Source: Subdoligranulum variabile
GTDB taxonomy: Bacteria > Bacillota > Clostridia > Oscillospirales > Ruminococcaceae
Assembly: GCA_004554775.1 (NCBI GenBank)
Contig: SFKI01000025.1
Span: forward strand, 1-23,024
Length of the DNA stretch: 23,024 nt
Direction of reading: 5' to 3'
Shown: positions 14,732 to 22,422 of the stretch, in pieces
How positions within the stretch are numbered: the first letter of the stretch is position 1
How the letters are laid out: every line of letters starts with the position of its first letter
Program-made: the position numbers and the translations under genes
Notes under the pieces: generated by a model
The model's input: the letters and a program-made list of their open reading frames with translations, nothing else
Databases searched by the model: none
What the model was told of the DNA's origin: nothing

Positions 14732-14809
14732 GTAGGGGCGGATTCTATATCCGCCCGGGCAATCTTACGCTGTCGCCAAACTCCCCGGGCGCACACTGTG
14801 CGCCCCTAC
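14732..14809. repeat. Composite hairpin repeat (two head-to-head units, 78 bp)
   Basis: The unit at 14732-14757 encloses CGGAT/ATCCG. The inverted unit at 14786-14809 encloses CGCACAgTGTGCG. The 28-base spacer contains CTTACGCTGTCGCCAAA, which closely matches the spacer of the copy at 18801-18876. The remainder of 14375-14872 holds only the promoter, the other repeats and the MATE ribosome site. Confidence 0.82.
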
Positions 14810-14872
14810 GCCGCAACACAAAGGCGGCTTTACCTCCCGAACAACTTTAAACAATAAAAAGGAAGAACCCTC

Positions 14873-16219
14873 ATGCAAAAAGACCTCACCACCGGCAGTG
14901 TGTTTAAAAATGTGCTGTACTTCTCCCTGCCCTACCTGCTCTCCTACTTTCTGCAAACGCTGTACGGTATGGCAGACCTGTTCATCATCGGCCAGTTTGA
15001 GGGCACGGCCAGCATCACGGCGGTGTCCATTGGCAGCCAGCTCATGCACATGATCACGGTCATGCTGGTGGGGCTGGCGATGGGTGTCACGGTCGGCATC
15101 GGCCGGGCGGTAGGCGCGCATGATGAGCGCGGCGCGGGCGCAGTCATCGGCAACGCGGTCACACTGTTTCTGGCGGTGTCGGTGGTGCTGGCAGCGGTTT
15201 TGACCGCACTGGTGCAGCCGATTTTGTCTATCATATCAACCCCGGCCGAGGCAGTGCCCGGCGCGGCGGCCTACCTGACGATCTGCTTTATCGGCATCCC
15301 CTGCATTACGGCTTACAATATTATTGCTTCGATCTTCCGCGGTCTGGGCGATTCCCGCAGCCCAATGTACTTTATCGCGGTGGCCTGCGCGGCCAATATA
15401 GCGCTGGACTACCTGTTTATGGGAGCGTTGCACCTGGGCCCGGCCGGGGCGGCGCTGGGCACCACCTTGGCGCAGGGCATCAGCGTTGCGGTCTCGCTGG
15501 TGGTGATTCTGCGACGCAAAAGCGGTGTCCGGCTGCGCAAAAGTGACCTGCTGCCGAAGAAACCCGTCACAGGCCGCATCCTGCGCATCGGTGTGCCGGT
15601 GGCCTTGCAGGATGGACTGATTCAGATTTCGTTTTTGCTCATCACGGTCATTGCTAACCGGCGCGGCCTGACGGATGCCGCCGCCGTGGGCATTGTGGAA
15701 AAGATCATCAGCTTCATCTTCTTGGTGCCGTCCTCGATGCTGTCGACGGTGTCGGCGCTGGGGGCGCAGAATGTGGGCGCGGGTAAGCACGACCGCGCGG
15801 CCAGAACGCTGTATTACGCCATCGGCATTTCGCTGACGTTCGGGGCCATCGTGGGTGTGCTGGTGCAGTTTATTGCGCCCAATGCCGTGGCGCTGTTTAC
15901 CACCGATGCCGCCGTGGCTGCGGCGGGCGGCTGGTACCTGCGCGGGTATATCTGGGACTGCTTCTTTGCAGGCATCCACTTCAGCTTCAGCGGCTACTTC
16001 TGCGCGTATGGCCGCAGCGAACTTTCGTTTTTGCACAACATTCTGGCCATCGTGCTGGTGCGCGTGCCGGGGGCGTATTTCATGTCGAAGCTGTTCCCGC
16101 ACACGCTGCTGCCCATGGGCTTGGCTACCGCCGCCGGGTCGCTACTGTCGGTGCTCATCTGTCTGATTGCGTACACGCTGTTAAAGCGCAAAGGCACCTT
16201 CGGCGGGCGGACAGCATAA
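14873..16219 (+). CDS. MATE-family multidrug/Na+ antiporter
   Basis: MATE transporters export drugs or other organic compounds from the cytoplasm in exchange for Na+ or H+. The 448-residue length and twelve expected membrane helices are normal. The N-terminal half has LPYLLSYFLQTLYGMADLFI, a family pattern in helix 1. GLAMGVTVGIGRAVGA follows helix 2, and the pseudo-repeat in the second half includes LGAQNVGAGKHDRA (about 300-313). AAGGAAG lies seven bases before the ATG, and a terminator follows at once. It is not in an operon and lies opposite to its neighbours. Its distance from the second MATE gene at 20655-21992 and their differing sequences argue against a recent duplication. The substrate cannot be read from sequence. 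Confidence 0.93.
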   Translation: MQKDLTTGSVFKNVLYFSLPYLLSYFLQTLYGMADLFIIGQFEGTASITAVSIGSQLMHMITVMLVGLAMGVTVGIGRAVGAHDERGAGAVIGNAVTLFLAVSVVLAAVLTALVQPILSIISTPAEAVPGAAAYLTICFIGIPCITAYNIIASIFRGLGDSRSPMYFIAVACAANIALDYLFMGALHLGPAGAALGTTLAQGISVAVSLVVILRRKSGVRLRKSDLLPKKPVTGRILRIGVPVALQDGLIQISFLLITVIANRRGLTDAAAVGIVEKIISFIFLVPSSMLSTVSALGAQNVGAGKHDRAARTLYYAIGISLTFGAIVGVLVQFIAPNAVALFTTDAAVAAAGGWYLRGYIWDCFFAGIHFSFSGYFCAYGRSELSFLHNILAIVLVRVPGAYFMSKLFPHTLLPMGLATAAGSLLSVLICLIAYTLLKRKGTFGGRTA

Positions 16220-16225
16220 AACAAT

Positions 16226-16255
16226 AAAGGCTCCCTCATACCCGAGGAAGCCTTT
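16226..16255. terminator. Bidirectional terminator between MATE gene and mutY
   Basis: A stem of AAAGGCT plus CCTC pairs with GAGG plus AGCCTTT around a short loop, with one mismatch. TTTTTATT follows on the plus strand, and TTTATTGTTTTA on the minus strand. It lies 6 bases after the MATE stop and 4 bases past the mutY stop, so it can serve both convergent genes. Confidence 0.85.
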
Positions 16256-16258
16256 TTA

Positions 16259-17284
16259 TTATCTCTTTACATACGCCCCAAACGCATTGGGCACGGGGTA
16301 GACCTCGGCCAGCTGGTCCGGGGCGGCCCAGACGAACCCCTCGGGCAAAGTACACGCTTCGGCCCGGCCGCGCCAGCCGGAAAGCTGCCATACGCGGTGG
16401 GTAAACACATGCTTGGCGGGCGGCAAAGCATCGGTCAACTCGGCCTGTACGCCCAACGCCGCCAGTGCGGCGGTCAGTTCATCTTTTGTCAGCGCTTTTT
16501 CCCAGGCGACGGGCTGCCAAAGCCCGGCCAGCAGCCCCTTGGCGGGGCGGCGCTGCAACAAAAGCCCGGCGTCGCTCTCCACCAGCGCGACCGTGACAGG
16601 CACCGTCGTTTTGGCTTTGGGTGCGGGTTTTACGGGTAACGCCCCTGCCCTGCCGGCGGCGCAGCCTAAGCAACAGTCGGCCAGCGGGCAGGCTTCACAG
16701 TGCGGCGTGCCGGGCACGCAGACCAGCGCCCCCAGTTCCATCAGCGCCTCGTTGTAGGGGCCGGGCGTGGCCTTGGGCATCTGGTCCAGCACACGCTCCG
16801 TGAACAGCCGCTTGGTCGCGGGGGTCATCACGTCGGCGTCGTCATTGTACAGCCGCGCAAACACCCGCAGCACGTTGCCGTCCACAGCAGGGGCCGGGAT
16901 GCCAAACGCAATGCTGGCGATGGCCCCTGCTGTGTAATCGCCGATGCCCGGCAGGCTGCGCAGTGCATTGTAATCGGCAGGCAGGTCGCCGCCGTACTGC
17001 TCGCACACGATGCGGGCGGCCTTTTGCATGTTGTTTACGCGATTATAGTACCCCAGCCCCTGCCACAGCTTGCGCAGGGCGTCCGGTTCGCAGGCGGCGA
17101 GGTCGGCGGGCGTGGGCAGTGCCGCGATAAAGCGATTATAATACGGGATGGCCGCGGCTACGCGGGTCTGCTGGAGCATGATCTCGCTGACCCAGATATG
17201 GTAGGCAGAAGGCTCCTGCCGGAATGGCAGGAGCCTTTTGTTAGCCTGAAACCATTGCAGCAGCGGTGCAGCAATGGGCTGCAT
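16259..17284 (-). CDS. mutY: A/G-specific adenine glycosylase MutY
   Basis: MutY removes adenine mispaired with 8-oxoguanine and so prevents G:C to T:A changes. The 341-residue protein has the catalytic Glu34 in WVSEIMLQQTRV, the helix-hairpin-helix LPGIGDYTAGA at 111-121 and the catalytic Asp135 in PAVDGNV. The [4Fe-4S] cysteines C189-X6-C196-X2-C199-X5-C205 are present. A NUDIX-like C-terminal 8-oxoG-sensing domain (about 225-341, with VFTHRVW) completes it. The start is the ATG at 17284, which shares its A with the asnS stop codon (TGATG), so translation is coupled. A TTG one codon earlier is less likely. No ribosome site of its own is evident, as expected for such coupling. Pairing with asnS has no obvious functional logic. 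Confidence 0.96.
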   Translation of the reverse strand: MQPIAAPLLQWFQANKRLLPFRQEPSAYHIWVSEIMLQQTRVAAAIPYYNRFIAALPTPADLAACEPDALRKLWQGLGYYNRVNNMQKAARIVCEQYGGDLPADYNALRSLPGIGDYTAGAIASIAFGIPAPAVDGNVLRVFARLYNDDADVMTPATKRLFTERVLDQMPKATPGPYNEALMELGALVCVPGTPHCEACPLADCCLGCAAGRAGALPVKPAPKAKTTVPVTVALVESDAGLLLQRRPAKGLLAGLWQPVAWEKALTKDELTAALAALGVQAELTDALPPAKHVFTHRVWQLSGWRGRAEACTLPEGFVWAAPDQLAEVYPVPNAFGAYVKR

Positions 17285-18669
17285 CAAAAACCACCGCAGG
17301 TGCGGGGGAACGGGATGACGTCGCGGATGTTGGGGATGCCGGTGACGTACATCAGCAAACGCTCAAAGCCCAGGCCGTAACCGGCATGCTTCACGCTGCC
17401 GAAGCGGCGCAGGTCAAGATACCAGTCGTAGTCGGCGGGGTCCATGCCCAGCTCTTTGATGCGGGCGGTCAGCACGTCAAGACGCTCCTCACGCTGAGAG
17501 CCGCCGATCAGCTCGCCGATGCCGGGCACCAGCATATCAGCAGCAGCCACGGTCTTGCCGTCCTCGTTCTGGCGCATGTAGAACGCCTTGATCTCCTTCG
17601 GGTAGTCGGTGACGAACACCGGCTTTTTGAAGATCTGCTCGGTCAGATAGCGCTCGTGCTCGGTCTGCAGATCGGTGCCCCACTCGACCTTGTACTGGAA
17701 GTTGTCGTTGTTCTTCTTCAGCAGTTCGATGGCGTCGGTGTAGCTGACGCGGGCAAAGTCAGAACTGGCGACGAGCTCAAGGCGCTCGATCAGGCCCTTG
17801 TCAAAGAACTGGTTGAAGAACGCCAGCTCGTCGGGGCAGTGGTCGAGCAGGTAGCGGATGACATAGCGGGTCATGGCCTCGGCAGTCTCGAGGTAGGTGT
17901 TCAGGTCGGCGAACGCCATCTCGGGCTCGATCATCCAGAACTCGGCGGCATGGCGGGTGTCATAGCTTTTCTCGGCACGGAAGGTCGGGCCGAAGGTGTA
18001 GACGTTGCCCAGCGCCATGGCCATAGCCTCAGCTTCCAGCTGGCCGGAAACGGTCAGGTTGACAGGACGTTTGAAGAAGTCCTTAGTGTAGTCAACACCG
18101 CCCTCTTCGTTGCGGGGAATATCGTTGAGGTCGAGGGTCGTGACCTGGAACATCTCGCCCGCGCCCTCGCAGTCAGACCCGGTGAAGATGGGGGTATGCA
18201 CATAGGTGAAGCCGTGCTCATGGAAGAACTGGTGCAAAGCAAACGCTGCCTGGCCGCGCACACGGAACGCCGCGTTGAAGGTGTTGGTGCGGGGACGCAG
18301 ATGGGTCATGGTGCGCAGGTAGTCCATGCTCATCTTTTTCTTTTGCAGCGGGTACTCGGGGCCGCAGGGGCCCAGCACGGTGATTTCCTCGGCGTTGATT
18401 TCAAACGGCTGTTTGGCGTTGGGGGTCAGCACCAGCGTGCCGGTGACTTCAAAGCTGGTGTACAGGCCGCACTTGGCGATCTCGGCATAGTTGGCGAGCT
18501 TATCAGCCTGGAAAACGATCTGCACAGGCTTATAGCAGCTGCCGTCAGACAGCGAGATGAAGCCGATATTTTTAGAATCGCGCACAGTTTTTGCCCAGCC
18601 GCAGACAGTAACCTTAGTACCATCCGCAGGGGTAGCCGTGTACAGCGATGCAAGTTCCGTTCTCTGCAT
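17284..18669 (-). CDS. asnS: Asparaginyl-tRNA synthetase
   Basis: AsnS charges tRNA-Asn with asparagine using ATP. The 461-residue protein begins with an OB-fold anticodon-binding domain (about 17-100, VTVCGWAKTVRDSKNIGFISL). The class II catalytic core follows, with motif 2 FGPTFRAEKSYDTRHAAEFW at 226-245 and motif 3 GLGFERLLMYVTG near 433-445. The closing NIRDVIPFPRT is characteristic of AsnS rather than AspS. The start has a GAGAGGA ribosome site, and a sigma-A promoter lies at 18708-18736. The leader is only about 35 bases, so there is no room for a T-box. mutY follows, overlapping by one base. Having AsnS means direct Asn-tRNA formation is possible without the GatCAB route. Confidence 0.97.
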   Translation of the reverse strand: MQRTELASLYTATPADGTKVTVCGWAKTVRDSKNIGFISLSDGSCYKPVQIVFQADKLANYAEIAKCGLYTSFEVTGTLVLTPNAKQPFEINAEEITVLGPCGPEYPLQKKKMSMDYLRTMTHLRPRTNTFNAAFRVRGQAAFALHQFFHEHGFTYVHTPIFTGSDCEGAGEMFQVTTLDLNDIPRNEEGGVDYTKDFFKRPVNLTVSGQLEAEAMAMALGNVYTFGPTFRAEKSYDTRHAAEFWMIEPEMAFADLNTYLETAEAMTRYVIRYLLDHCPDELAFFNQFFDKGLIERLELVASSDFARVSYTDAIELLKKNNDNFQYKVEWGTDLQTEHERYLTEQIFKKPVFVTDYPKEIKAFYMRQNEDGKTVAAADMLVPGIGELIGGSQREERLDVLTARIKELGMDPADYDWYLDLRRFGSVKHAGYGLGFERLLMYVTGIPNIRDVIPFPRTCGGF

Positions 18670-18707
18670 GGAAAGTCCTCTCCTCTATTTATACAATAAT
18701 TATACTT

Positions 18708-18736
18708 ATTATAGCGGGTGGAGAGGGAAAAGTAAA
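18708..18736 (-). promoter_or_regulatory. Promoter of asnS-mutY
   Basis: Minus-strand -35 TTTACT (18731-18736), a 17-base spacer and -10 TATAAT (18708-18713) lie about 38 bases upstream of the asnS start. No leader structure such as a T-box is present. Confidence 0.75.
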
Positions 18737-18762
18737 GAACTGATTTTTGCGGCTTGCGCTTG

Positions 18763-18781
18763 CCGGGGACGCCGCCCCTAC
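18763..18781 (-). repeat. Partial hairpin repeat unit
   Basis: Read on the minus strand it begins GTAGGGGCGGCGTCCCCGG, so the fixed GTAGGGG end is present but the 3' part of the unit has diverged. It adjoins the asnS promoter. Confidence 0.6.
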
Positions 18782-18800
18782 ACGCAACCACACGGTGACT

Positions 18801-18876
18801 GTAGGGGCGAGCATTGCTCGCCCGTTGAACCTTGCGCTGCTGCCAAATCGCACGGGCGAACACTGTTCGCCCCTAT
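18801..18876. repeat. Composite hairpin repeat (two head-to-head units, 76 bp)
   Basis: The unit at 18801-18824 encloses CGAGCAtTGCTCG. The inverted unit at 18853-18876 encloses CGAACAgTGTTCG. The 28-base spacer includes CTTGCGCTGCTGCCAAA, like the copy at 14732-14809. Another GTAGGG-starting palindrome (GGAGGG/CCCTCC) follows at 18898-18921. No gene lies between 18670 and 18966. Confidence 0.82.
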
Positions 18877-18966
18877 ACCCCTCTTCCCCTCGGTCCTGTA
18901 GGGAGGGGCCTTGATCCCTCCAAGGCATCGTGCAATAACTGCAACCTTGCCTACCCCACGCACATA

Positions 18967-20067
18967 TTACCCTCCTAACAACTCCGCCAGCGCCCTTGCT
19001 GCAAACTCCCCGCCGCGCAACGCTTCTTCAAGCGTATTCGCATGCCCGCCGATCTCGATCAGCAGGCTGCCCGTCGTCAGGTCCTGGTTATAAAACCGAT
19101 ACCCGCACAAAACGGGCCGCGTCAGGCCGGGGAAGCGGCTTTCCATCGCTTCTTCCCAGGCGGCGGCAAAGCGCAGGTTCAGCCGCCAGTTGGGCAGGCT
19201 GATCGTGCTGCCGTTGTCGCACCCGGCAATGATCATCACCTGGGCGGTGCTCTCGCCGTCGATCGTGCATACCGGCTTGACCCGCGTGCCGTCGGCGTCC
19301 TCGATGGCGTCGCGGTGGACATCCAGCACGACCTTGATGGACGGATACCGCCGCAGATATTCCTCGGCAGTGGCGCGGCTGCGGTCGTAGCTCTCGGTAT
19401 AACTGGGCGAGTCGTGCAGCGTTTCGTCGTGCAGGGTGTTGATGCCTGCCGCATTCAGTACCTCGGCCATGCGGGCCCCCACGGCACACATATTCAGCGC
19501 CGTATTGCGGGTGCGCGCGGTGAAACTGCGGTCATACACCAGGTCCGGCCAGGTCTGGTAGGTCTCGGTGGCGTGGGTGTGCAAGATCAGCACCTGCGGC
19601 TCGTCGCTGTTCAATTCGATGGTGAACGGCAGATTTTCGGTCGACACCGCCGCCCGCAGGTCGGCGTCCGCATTGGCGGTGCTGTTGCGGATGCTGCCCG
19701 CCTCCAGCGTGATGCTGCTCTCTCCCCTGCCATGGCGGAACTGCTCGGCCCGGATAGCCCCGGCATCCTCGATCTCGGGCGCGGTGCTGGGCACCGGCGT
19801 TGGCGTGGGACTGGGCGCGGCGGTTGGGGTCGGTGCCGCTGTGGGCGCGGGCGTTGGCTGCACGGGGGCCGCCGTGGGTGTGGGTTTGGGCACCGGGCGC
19901 GGCATGGCACAGGCCGCCGCAGCAGCCGGGGACTGCATGGCCAGCAGCCCCTGCTGCAAAATGGCGCGCTCCGGCAGGCAGGCTGCTGCTGCCCAGACCG
20001 ACACCGCCGACCCCGCGAACAGCACCCCGCCTGCCAGCCAGGCGGCAGCGCGGCGCACAAAATCCAT
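18967..20067 (-). CDS. spoIIP: Stage II sporulation protein P (SpoIIP), cell-wall hydrolase
   Basis: SpoIIP is the amidase/endopeptidase of the SpoIID-SpoIIM-SpoIIP engulfment machine, which thins septal peptidoglycan and drives the mother-cell membrane around the forespore. The start is the ATG at 20067 (MDFVRRAA) with AAAGGGGG upstream; an in-frame start 14 codons earlier is rejected. The 366-residue protein has an N-terminal membrane anchor (about 8-29) and a Pro/Thr/Ala-rich spacer (55-97). The hydrolase domain carries LILHTHATETY (H163, H165, E168), VVLDVHRDAIED with H251, and LLIEIGGHANT with E338, fitting the known zinc and catalytic residues. A sigma-E-like promoter is visible upstream. 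The gene is divergent from rpsT. gpr, which often lies with spoIIP in Firmicutes, is not here. Confidence 0.95.
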   Translation of the reverse strand: MDFVRRAAAWLAGGVLFAGSAVSVWAAAACLPERAILQQGLLAMQSPAAAAACAMPRPVPKPTPTAAPVQPTPAPTAAPTPTAAPSPTPTPVPSTAPEIEDAGAIRAEQFRHGRGESSITLEAGSIRNSTANADADLRAAVSTENLPFTIELNSDEPQVLILHTHATETYQTWPDLVYDRSFTARTRNTALNMCAVGARMAEVLNAAGINTLHDETLHDSPSYTESYDRSRATAEEYLRRYPSIKVVLDVHRDAIEDADGTRVKPVCTIDGESTAQVMIIAGCDNGSTISLPNWRLNLRFAAAWEEAMESRFPGLTRPVLCGYRFYNQDLTTGSLLIEIGGHANTLEEALRGGEFAARALAELLGG

Positions 20068-20089
20068 GCGGGCACCCCCTTTCCCAACC

Positions 20090-20118
20090 AATTTATGCGG
20101 AATTTCCAACTTTCATGA
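20090..20118 (-). promoter_or_regulatory. Sigma-E-like promoter of spoIIP
   Basis: On the minus strand TCATGAA (20112-20118) and CATAAATT (20090-20097) are 14 bases apart and about 25 bases upstream of the start. This resembles the early mother-cell sigma-E pattern (ATA-type -35 and CATA-type -10). The match is partial. Confidence 0.4.
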
Positions 20119-20138
20119 AGTTTTTTTTTGAAAAACAC

Positions 20139-20167
20139 TTGCAAGACCGAAAAAAATGTGGTAGGAT
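20139..20167 (+). promoter_or_regulatory. Promoter of rpsT
   Basis: -35 TTGCAA (20139-20144), a 17-base spacer and -10 TAGGAT (20162-20167) lie about 40 bases before the rpsT start. Confidence 0.6.
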
Positions 20168-20205
20168 AACTTGTACTGTTATGGGGAACCAAGGAGGTGG
20201 AACGA

Positions 20206-20469
20206 ATGCCTAACATTAAGTCTCAGAAGGATCGTGTTGTCCAGTCTCAGAAGGAGGCCATGGCCAACAAGGTCGTCAAGTCCAACCTGAAAACAGTGAT
20301 CAAGAAGGCAGACGCTGCCATCGTCAGCAACGCCGCTGATAAGGACGCTGCTATGAAAGCCGCTGTTTCTGCTATTGACTCTGCCAAGAGCAAGGGTGTC
20401 ATCCATAAGAACACCGCTGCCCGCAAGGTCAGCCGCCTGGCTAAGCGCGCTAACAAGGCCGCTCAGTAA
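20206..20469 (+). CDS. rpsT: 30S ribosomal protein S20
   Basis: S20 is a primary binder of 16S rRNA in the small subunit. The 87-residue lysine-rich protein starts MPNIKSQKDRVVQSQKEAMA and runs through the conserved KSNLKTVIKKAD to the usual KGVIHKNTAARKVSRLAKRA ending. The start is the ATG at 20206, with a strong AAGGAGGTGG ribosome site; a GTG three codons earlier falls inside that site and is rejected. Codon use differs from the neighbours (many GCT, AAG and CGC codons), as expected for a highly expressed gene. It has its own promoter and a strong terminator, so it is a single-gene unit. Confidence 0.98.
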   Translation: MPNIKSQKDRVVQSQKEAMANKVVKSNLKTVIKKADAAIVSNAADKDAAMKAAVSAIDSAKSKGVIHKNTAARKVSRLAKRANKAAQ

Positions 20470-20483
20470 TTGATCGCATGAAC

Positions 20484-20511
20484 AATGCCCGCCGAAAAAT
20501 CGGCGGGCATT
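20484..20511 (+). terminator. Rho-independent terminator of rpsT
   Basis: A perfect 12-pair stem (AATGCCCGCCGA/TCGGCGGGCATT) with an AAAA loop is followed by TTCATTTGT. It begins 14 bases after the rpsT stop. Confidence 0.94.
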
Positions 20512-20531
20512 TTCATTTGTGGGTAGAGGAA

Positions 20532-20648
20532 AGGCTCCCCTTGAGGGGAGCTCCCGCGCAGCGGGTGAGGGGTGGCTACGCTAGCCATGAGCCACACCCA
20601 GCCACCCTTCAGTCGCCTTCGGCGCCAGCTCCCCTCAAGGGGGAGCCT
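20532..20648. repeat. Large multi-hairpin palindromic element (117 bp)
   Basis: The arms at 20532-20552 and 20627-20648 are inverted copies differing by one base insertion (AGGCTCCCC...GGGGAGCT). Inside are smaller hairpins such as CCCGC/GCGGG (20553-20565), GGGTGGC/GCCACCC and GCC/GGC around TTC. It fills the gap between the rpsT terminator and the end of the convergent MATE gene. It has no ORF, and its layout matches 10383-10482, so it is a dispersed repeat rather than a simple terminator. Confidence 0.75.
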
Positions 20649-20654
20649 CTTACT

Positions 20655-21992
20655 TCATTTCATCACAAACAACGTCTTTCTCTTCACCCAATAATACCCT
20701 GCGCCCACGGCGTCGGCCAAAAACCAGCCGATGGGTACGCTCCACCAGATGCCGACCACACCGATGGCGGGCACAGCGGACAGCGCGTACGCCAGCGCCA
20801 CGCGGGTGCCCAGAGACATCACCGTAAGCACGACCGACATGCCGGGTCGTCCCACGGCGCGGTATAGCCCGTAGAATAAAAACAGGCAGCCGATGCCCGC
20901 GTAGAACGCGCCCTCAATGCGCAGATACCGCACACCCTCGGCGATGACGGCGGTCTCGGAGCCGTCAATAAAAATCTGCATCAGCGGGGCGGCAAGCACA
21001 AACACCAGCGCACTGACTGCGATGCTGAACCCGATGGCCGCAGCCGCCGCACCGCGTATCCCCTTCTGGATGCGGTCGGTTTTCTGCGCGCCGTAGTTCT
21101 GCGCGATGAAGATCGAGAACGCGTTGCCGAAATCCTGCACGGGCAGGTAGGCAAACGCGTCGATCTTGACCGCCGCCGCAAACGCCGCCATGACCACCGT
21201 GCCAAAGCTGTTGACCAGCCCCTGCACGGCCAAAATGCCCAGATTCATAATCGACTGCTGGATGCAGGTCAGTGCCGAGAACCCGGCGATTTCTTTCATA
21301 CGGCTGGCCTTTAACCGGCAGCGGGCCGACTCCCGCAGCAGCGGGAACTGCACCCAGGTGTACACGGCGATGCCCACGCCCGAGACATACTGCGCAATCA
21401 CGGTCGCCTCAGCGGCACCGCACACGCCGCGCCCCAGCCCGCAGACAAACCACAGGTCAAGCGCGATGTTCAGCCCGGCAGACAGTGCCAGAAACAGCAG
21501 CGGCACGACTGAGTTGCCCAGTGCCCGCAGCAGCGACGCAAAATAGTTATACAAAAATACAGCCGCCAGCCCGGCAAATATGATTTTTAAGTAGGTGCGC
21601 ATCAGCGGTGCGATCTCGGCGGGCAGGCGCAAAAACCAGAGAATGCCCTCGAACCCGAGGTAGACCGCGCCGGTCAGCACAGCAGTGACGGCGGCCAGCA
21701 GCACAAAGGCGGCCAGGATGCCTTCCCGCAGGCCGGATTCATCCTTTTGGCCGAACCTGATGGAAAACACCGTGCCGCTGCCCATGGCAAGGCCGAGCAA
21801 TATGGATGTGAGAAAGGTCATGAGTGTAAAGGCCGAGCCGACCGCCGCCAGTGCGTTTGTGCCAATGAAGCGGCCGACAATCAGCGTATCGGCGATATTA
21901 TAACACTGCTGCAGCAGATCGCCCAAAACCATAGGCCCCGCAAACCGCAGCATGGTAGGCATAACGGGGCCTTGGGTTAGTTGCTTTTGCAT
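20655..21992 (-). CDS. MATE-family efflux transporter
   Basis: The start is the ATG at 21992 (MQKQLTQGPVMPTMLRFAGP), with AAAGAGGA ten bases upstream. An in-frame TTG 22 codons earlier encodes a charged, non-family stretch and is rejected. The 445-residue protein has the MATE pattern: FAGPMVLGDLLQQCYNIADT in helix 1, GRFIGTNALAAVGSA, LLGLAMGSGTVFSIRFGQKD after helix 2, and FIAQNYGAQKTDRI in the second half. It is a membrane antiporter for drugs or metabolites with unknown substrate. Although GC-rich, it lies just downstream of the AT-rich HxlR gene on the same strand (79-base gap), so partial read-through is possible. It differs clearly from the plus-strand MATE at 14873-16219. Confidence 0.93.
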   Translation of the reverse strand: MQKQLTQGPVMPTMLRFAGPMVLGDLLQQCYNIADTLIVGRFIGTNALAAVGSAFTLMTFLTSILLGLAMGSGTVFSIRFGQKDESGLREGILAAFVLLAAVTAVLTGAVYLGFEGILWFLRLPAEIAPLMRTYLKIIFAGLAAVFLYNYFASLLRALGNSVVPLLFLALSAGLNIALDLWFVCGLGRGVCGAAEATVIAQYVSGVGIAVYTWVQFPLLRESARCRLKASRMKEIAGFSALTCIQQSIMNLGILAVQGLVNSFGTVVMAAFAAAVKIDAFAYLPVQDFGNAFSIFIAQNYGAQKTDRIQKGIRGAAAAAIGFSIAVSALVFVLAAPLMQIFIDGSETAVIAEGVRYLRIEGAFYAGIGCLFLFYGLYRAVGRPGMSVVLTVMSLGTRVALAYALSAVPAIGVVGIWWSVPIGWFLADAVGAGYYWVKRKTLFVMK

Positions 21993-22070
21993 GGGTGTGG
22001 ATTCCTCTTTCCCTTTCTTACGAGTGTTTGGTAAACTGGAATTGTTCAAGCTTTTCAAATACTAACGTCC

Positions 22071-22403
22071 TTAATTCTGTTCAATAATTGATTTATAGTA
22101 GTTACCAAAGTCAGCAAGTGAATTAACAATTGGAAGCATTTTTGTTCCGAGTTCCGTTAAGCCGTATTCAACTCTCGGTGGCTGCTCATGGTAATCGTGG
22201 CGATATGCCAGCCCATCACGCATCATTTGTCTTAAACTATCTGTCAAAACCTTTTGTGAAATACCATCTATACTTCGTTGTAGCTCATTGAATCTCCATG
22301 GACGCTCTTTCAAGTTACGCAAAATCAGCAGTTTCCATTTTCCTCCGATAAGAGATACCGCTGTTGCAACTGGGCATTCTGGTAATTCTTCTTTTGCTCG
22401 CAT
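22071..22403 (-). CDS. HxlR-family transcriptional regulator
   Basis: The 110-residue protein is a single winged helix-turn-helix domain of the HxlR/MarR-like type, acting as a dimer. It has the N-terminal Cys in ELPECPVATAVSLIGGKWKL, then LLILRNLKERPWRFNELQRS, the recognition region IDGISQKVLTDSLRQMMRDG and wing (HEQPPRVEYGLTELG). The single conserved Cys near residue 10 is used for redox or electrophile sensing in some relatives (YodB, HypR). The start is the ATG at 22403, with GGAGG eight bases upstream. It is divergent from the cupin gene, and an inverted repeat between them overlaps both promoters. I infer that it controls the cupin gene and itself. The gene is AT-rich relative to the core of the window. 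Confidence 0.92.
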   Translation of the reverse strand: MRAKEELPECPVATAVSLIGGKWKLLILRNLKERPWRFNELQRSIDGISQKVLTDSLRQMMRDGLAYRHDYHEQPPRVEYGLTELGTKMLPIVNSLADFGNYYKSIIEQN

Positions 22404-22422
22404 AATTCTCACCTCCGAGTCT

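Noticed and set aside
14648..14809. Small RNA gene or riboswitch before the MATE gene
   Set aside because: The hairpins match the dispersed repeat family found elsewhere in the window, so they need not be gene-specific.
17266..18699. Long open frame opposite asnS, 477 codons
   Set aside because: AsnS class II motifs are on the minus strand. The opposite frame has biased Val/Gly/Leu composition and no ribosome site.
8583..18876. CRISPR array
   Set aside because: The repeats are scattered, palindromic and inverted to each other, not tandem with unique equal-length spacers, and no cas genes are present.
18670..18966. T-box riboswitch ahead of asnS
   Set aside because: The promoter lies only about 38 bases before the start, leaving no room, and no T-box sequence or specifier loop is seen. 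The rest is hairpin repeats.
14873..21992. The two full MATE genes as a recent tandem duplication
   Set aside because: They lie 4.4 kb apart on opposite strands, and their sequences differ throughout apart from family motifs.
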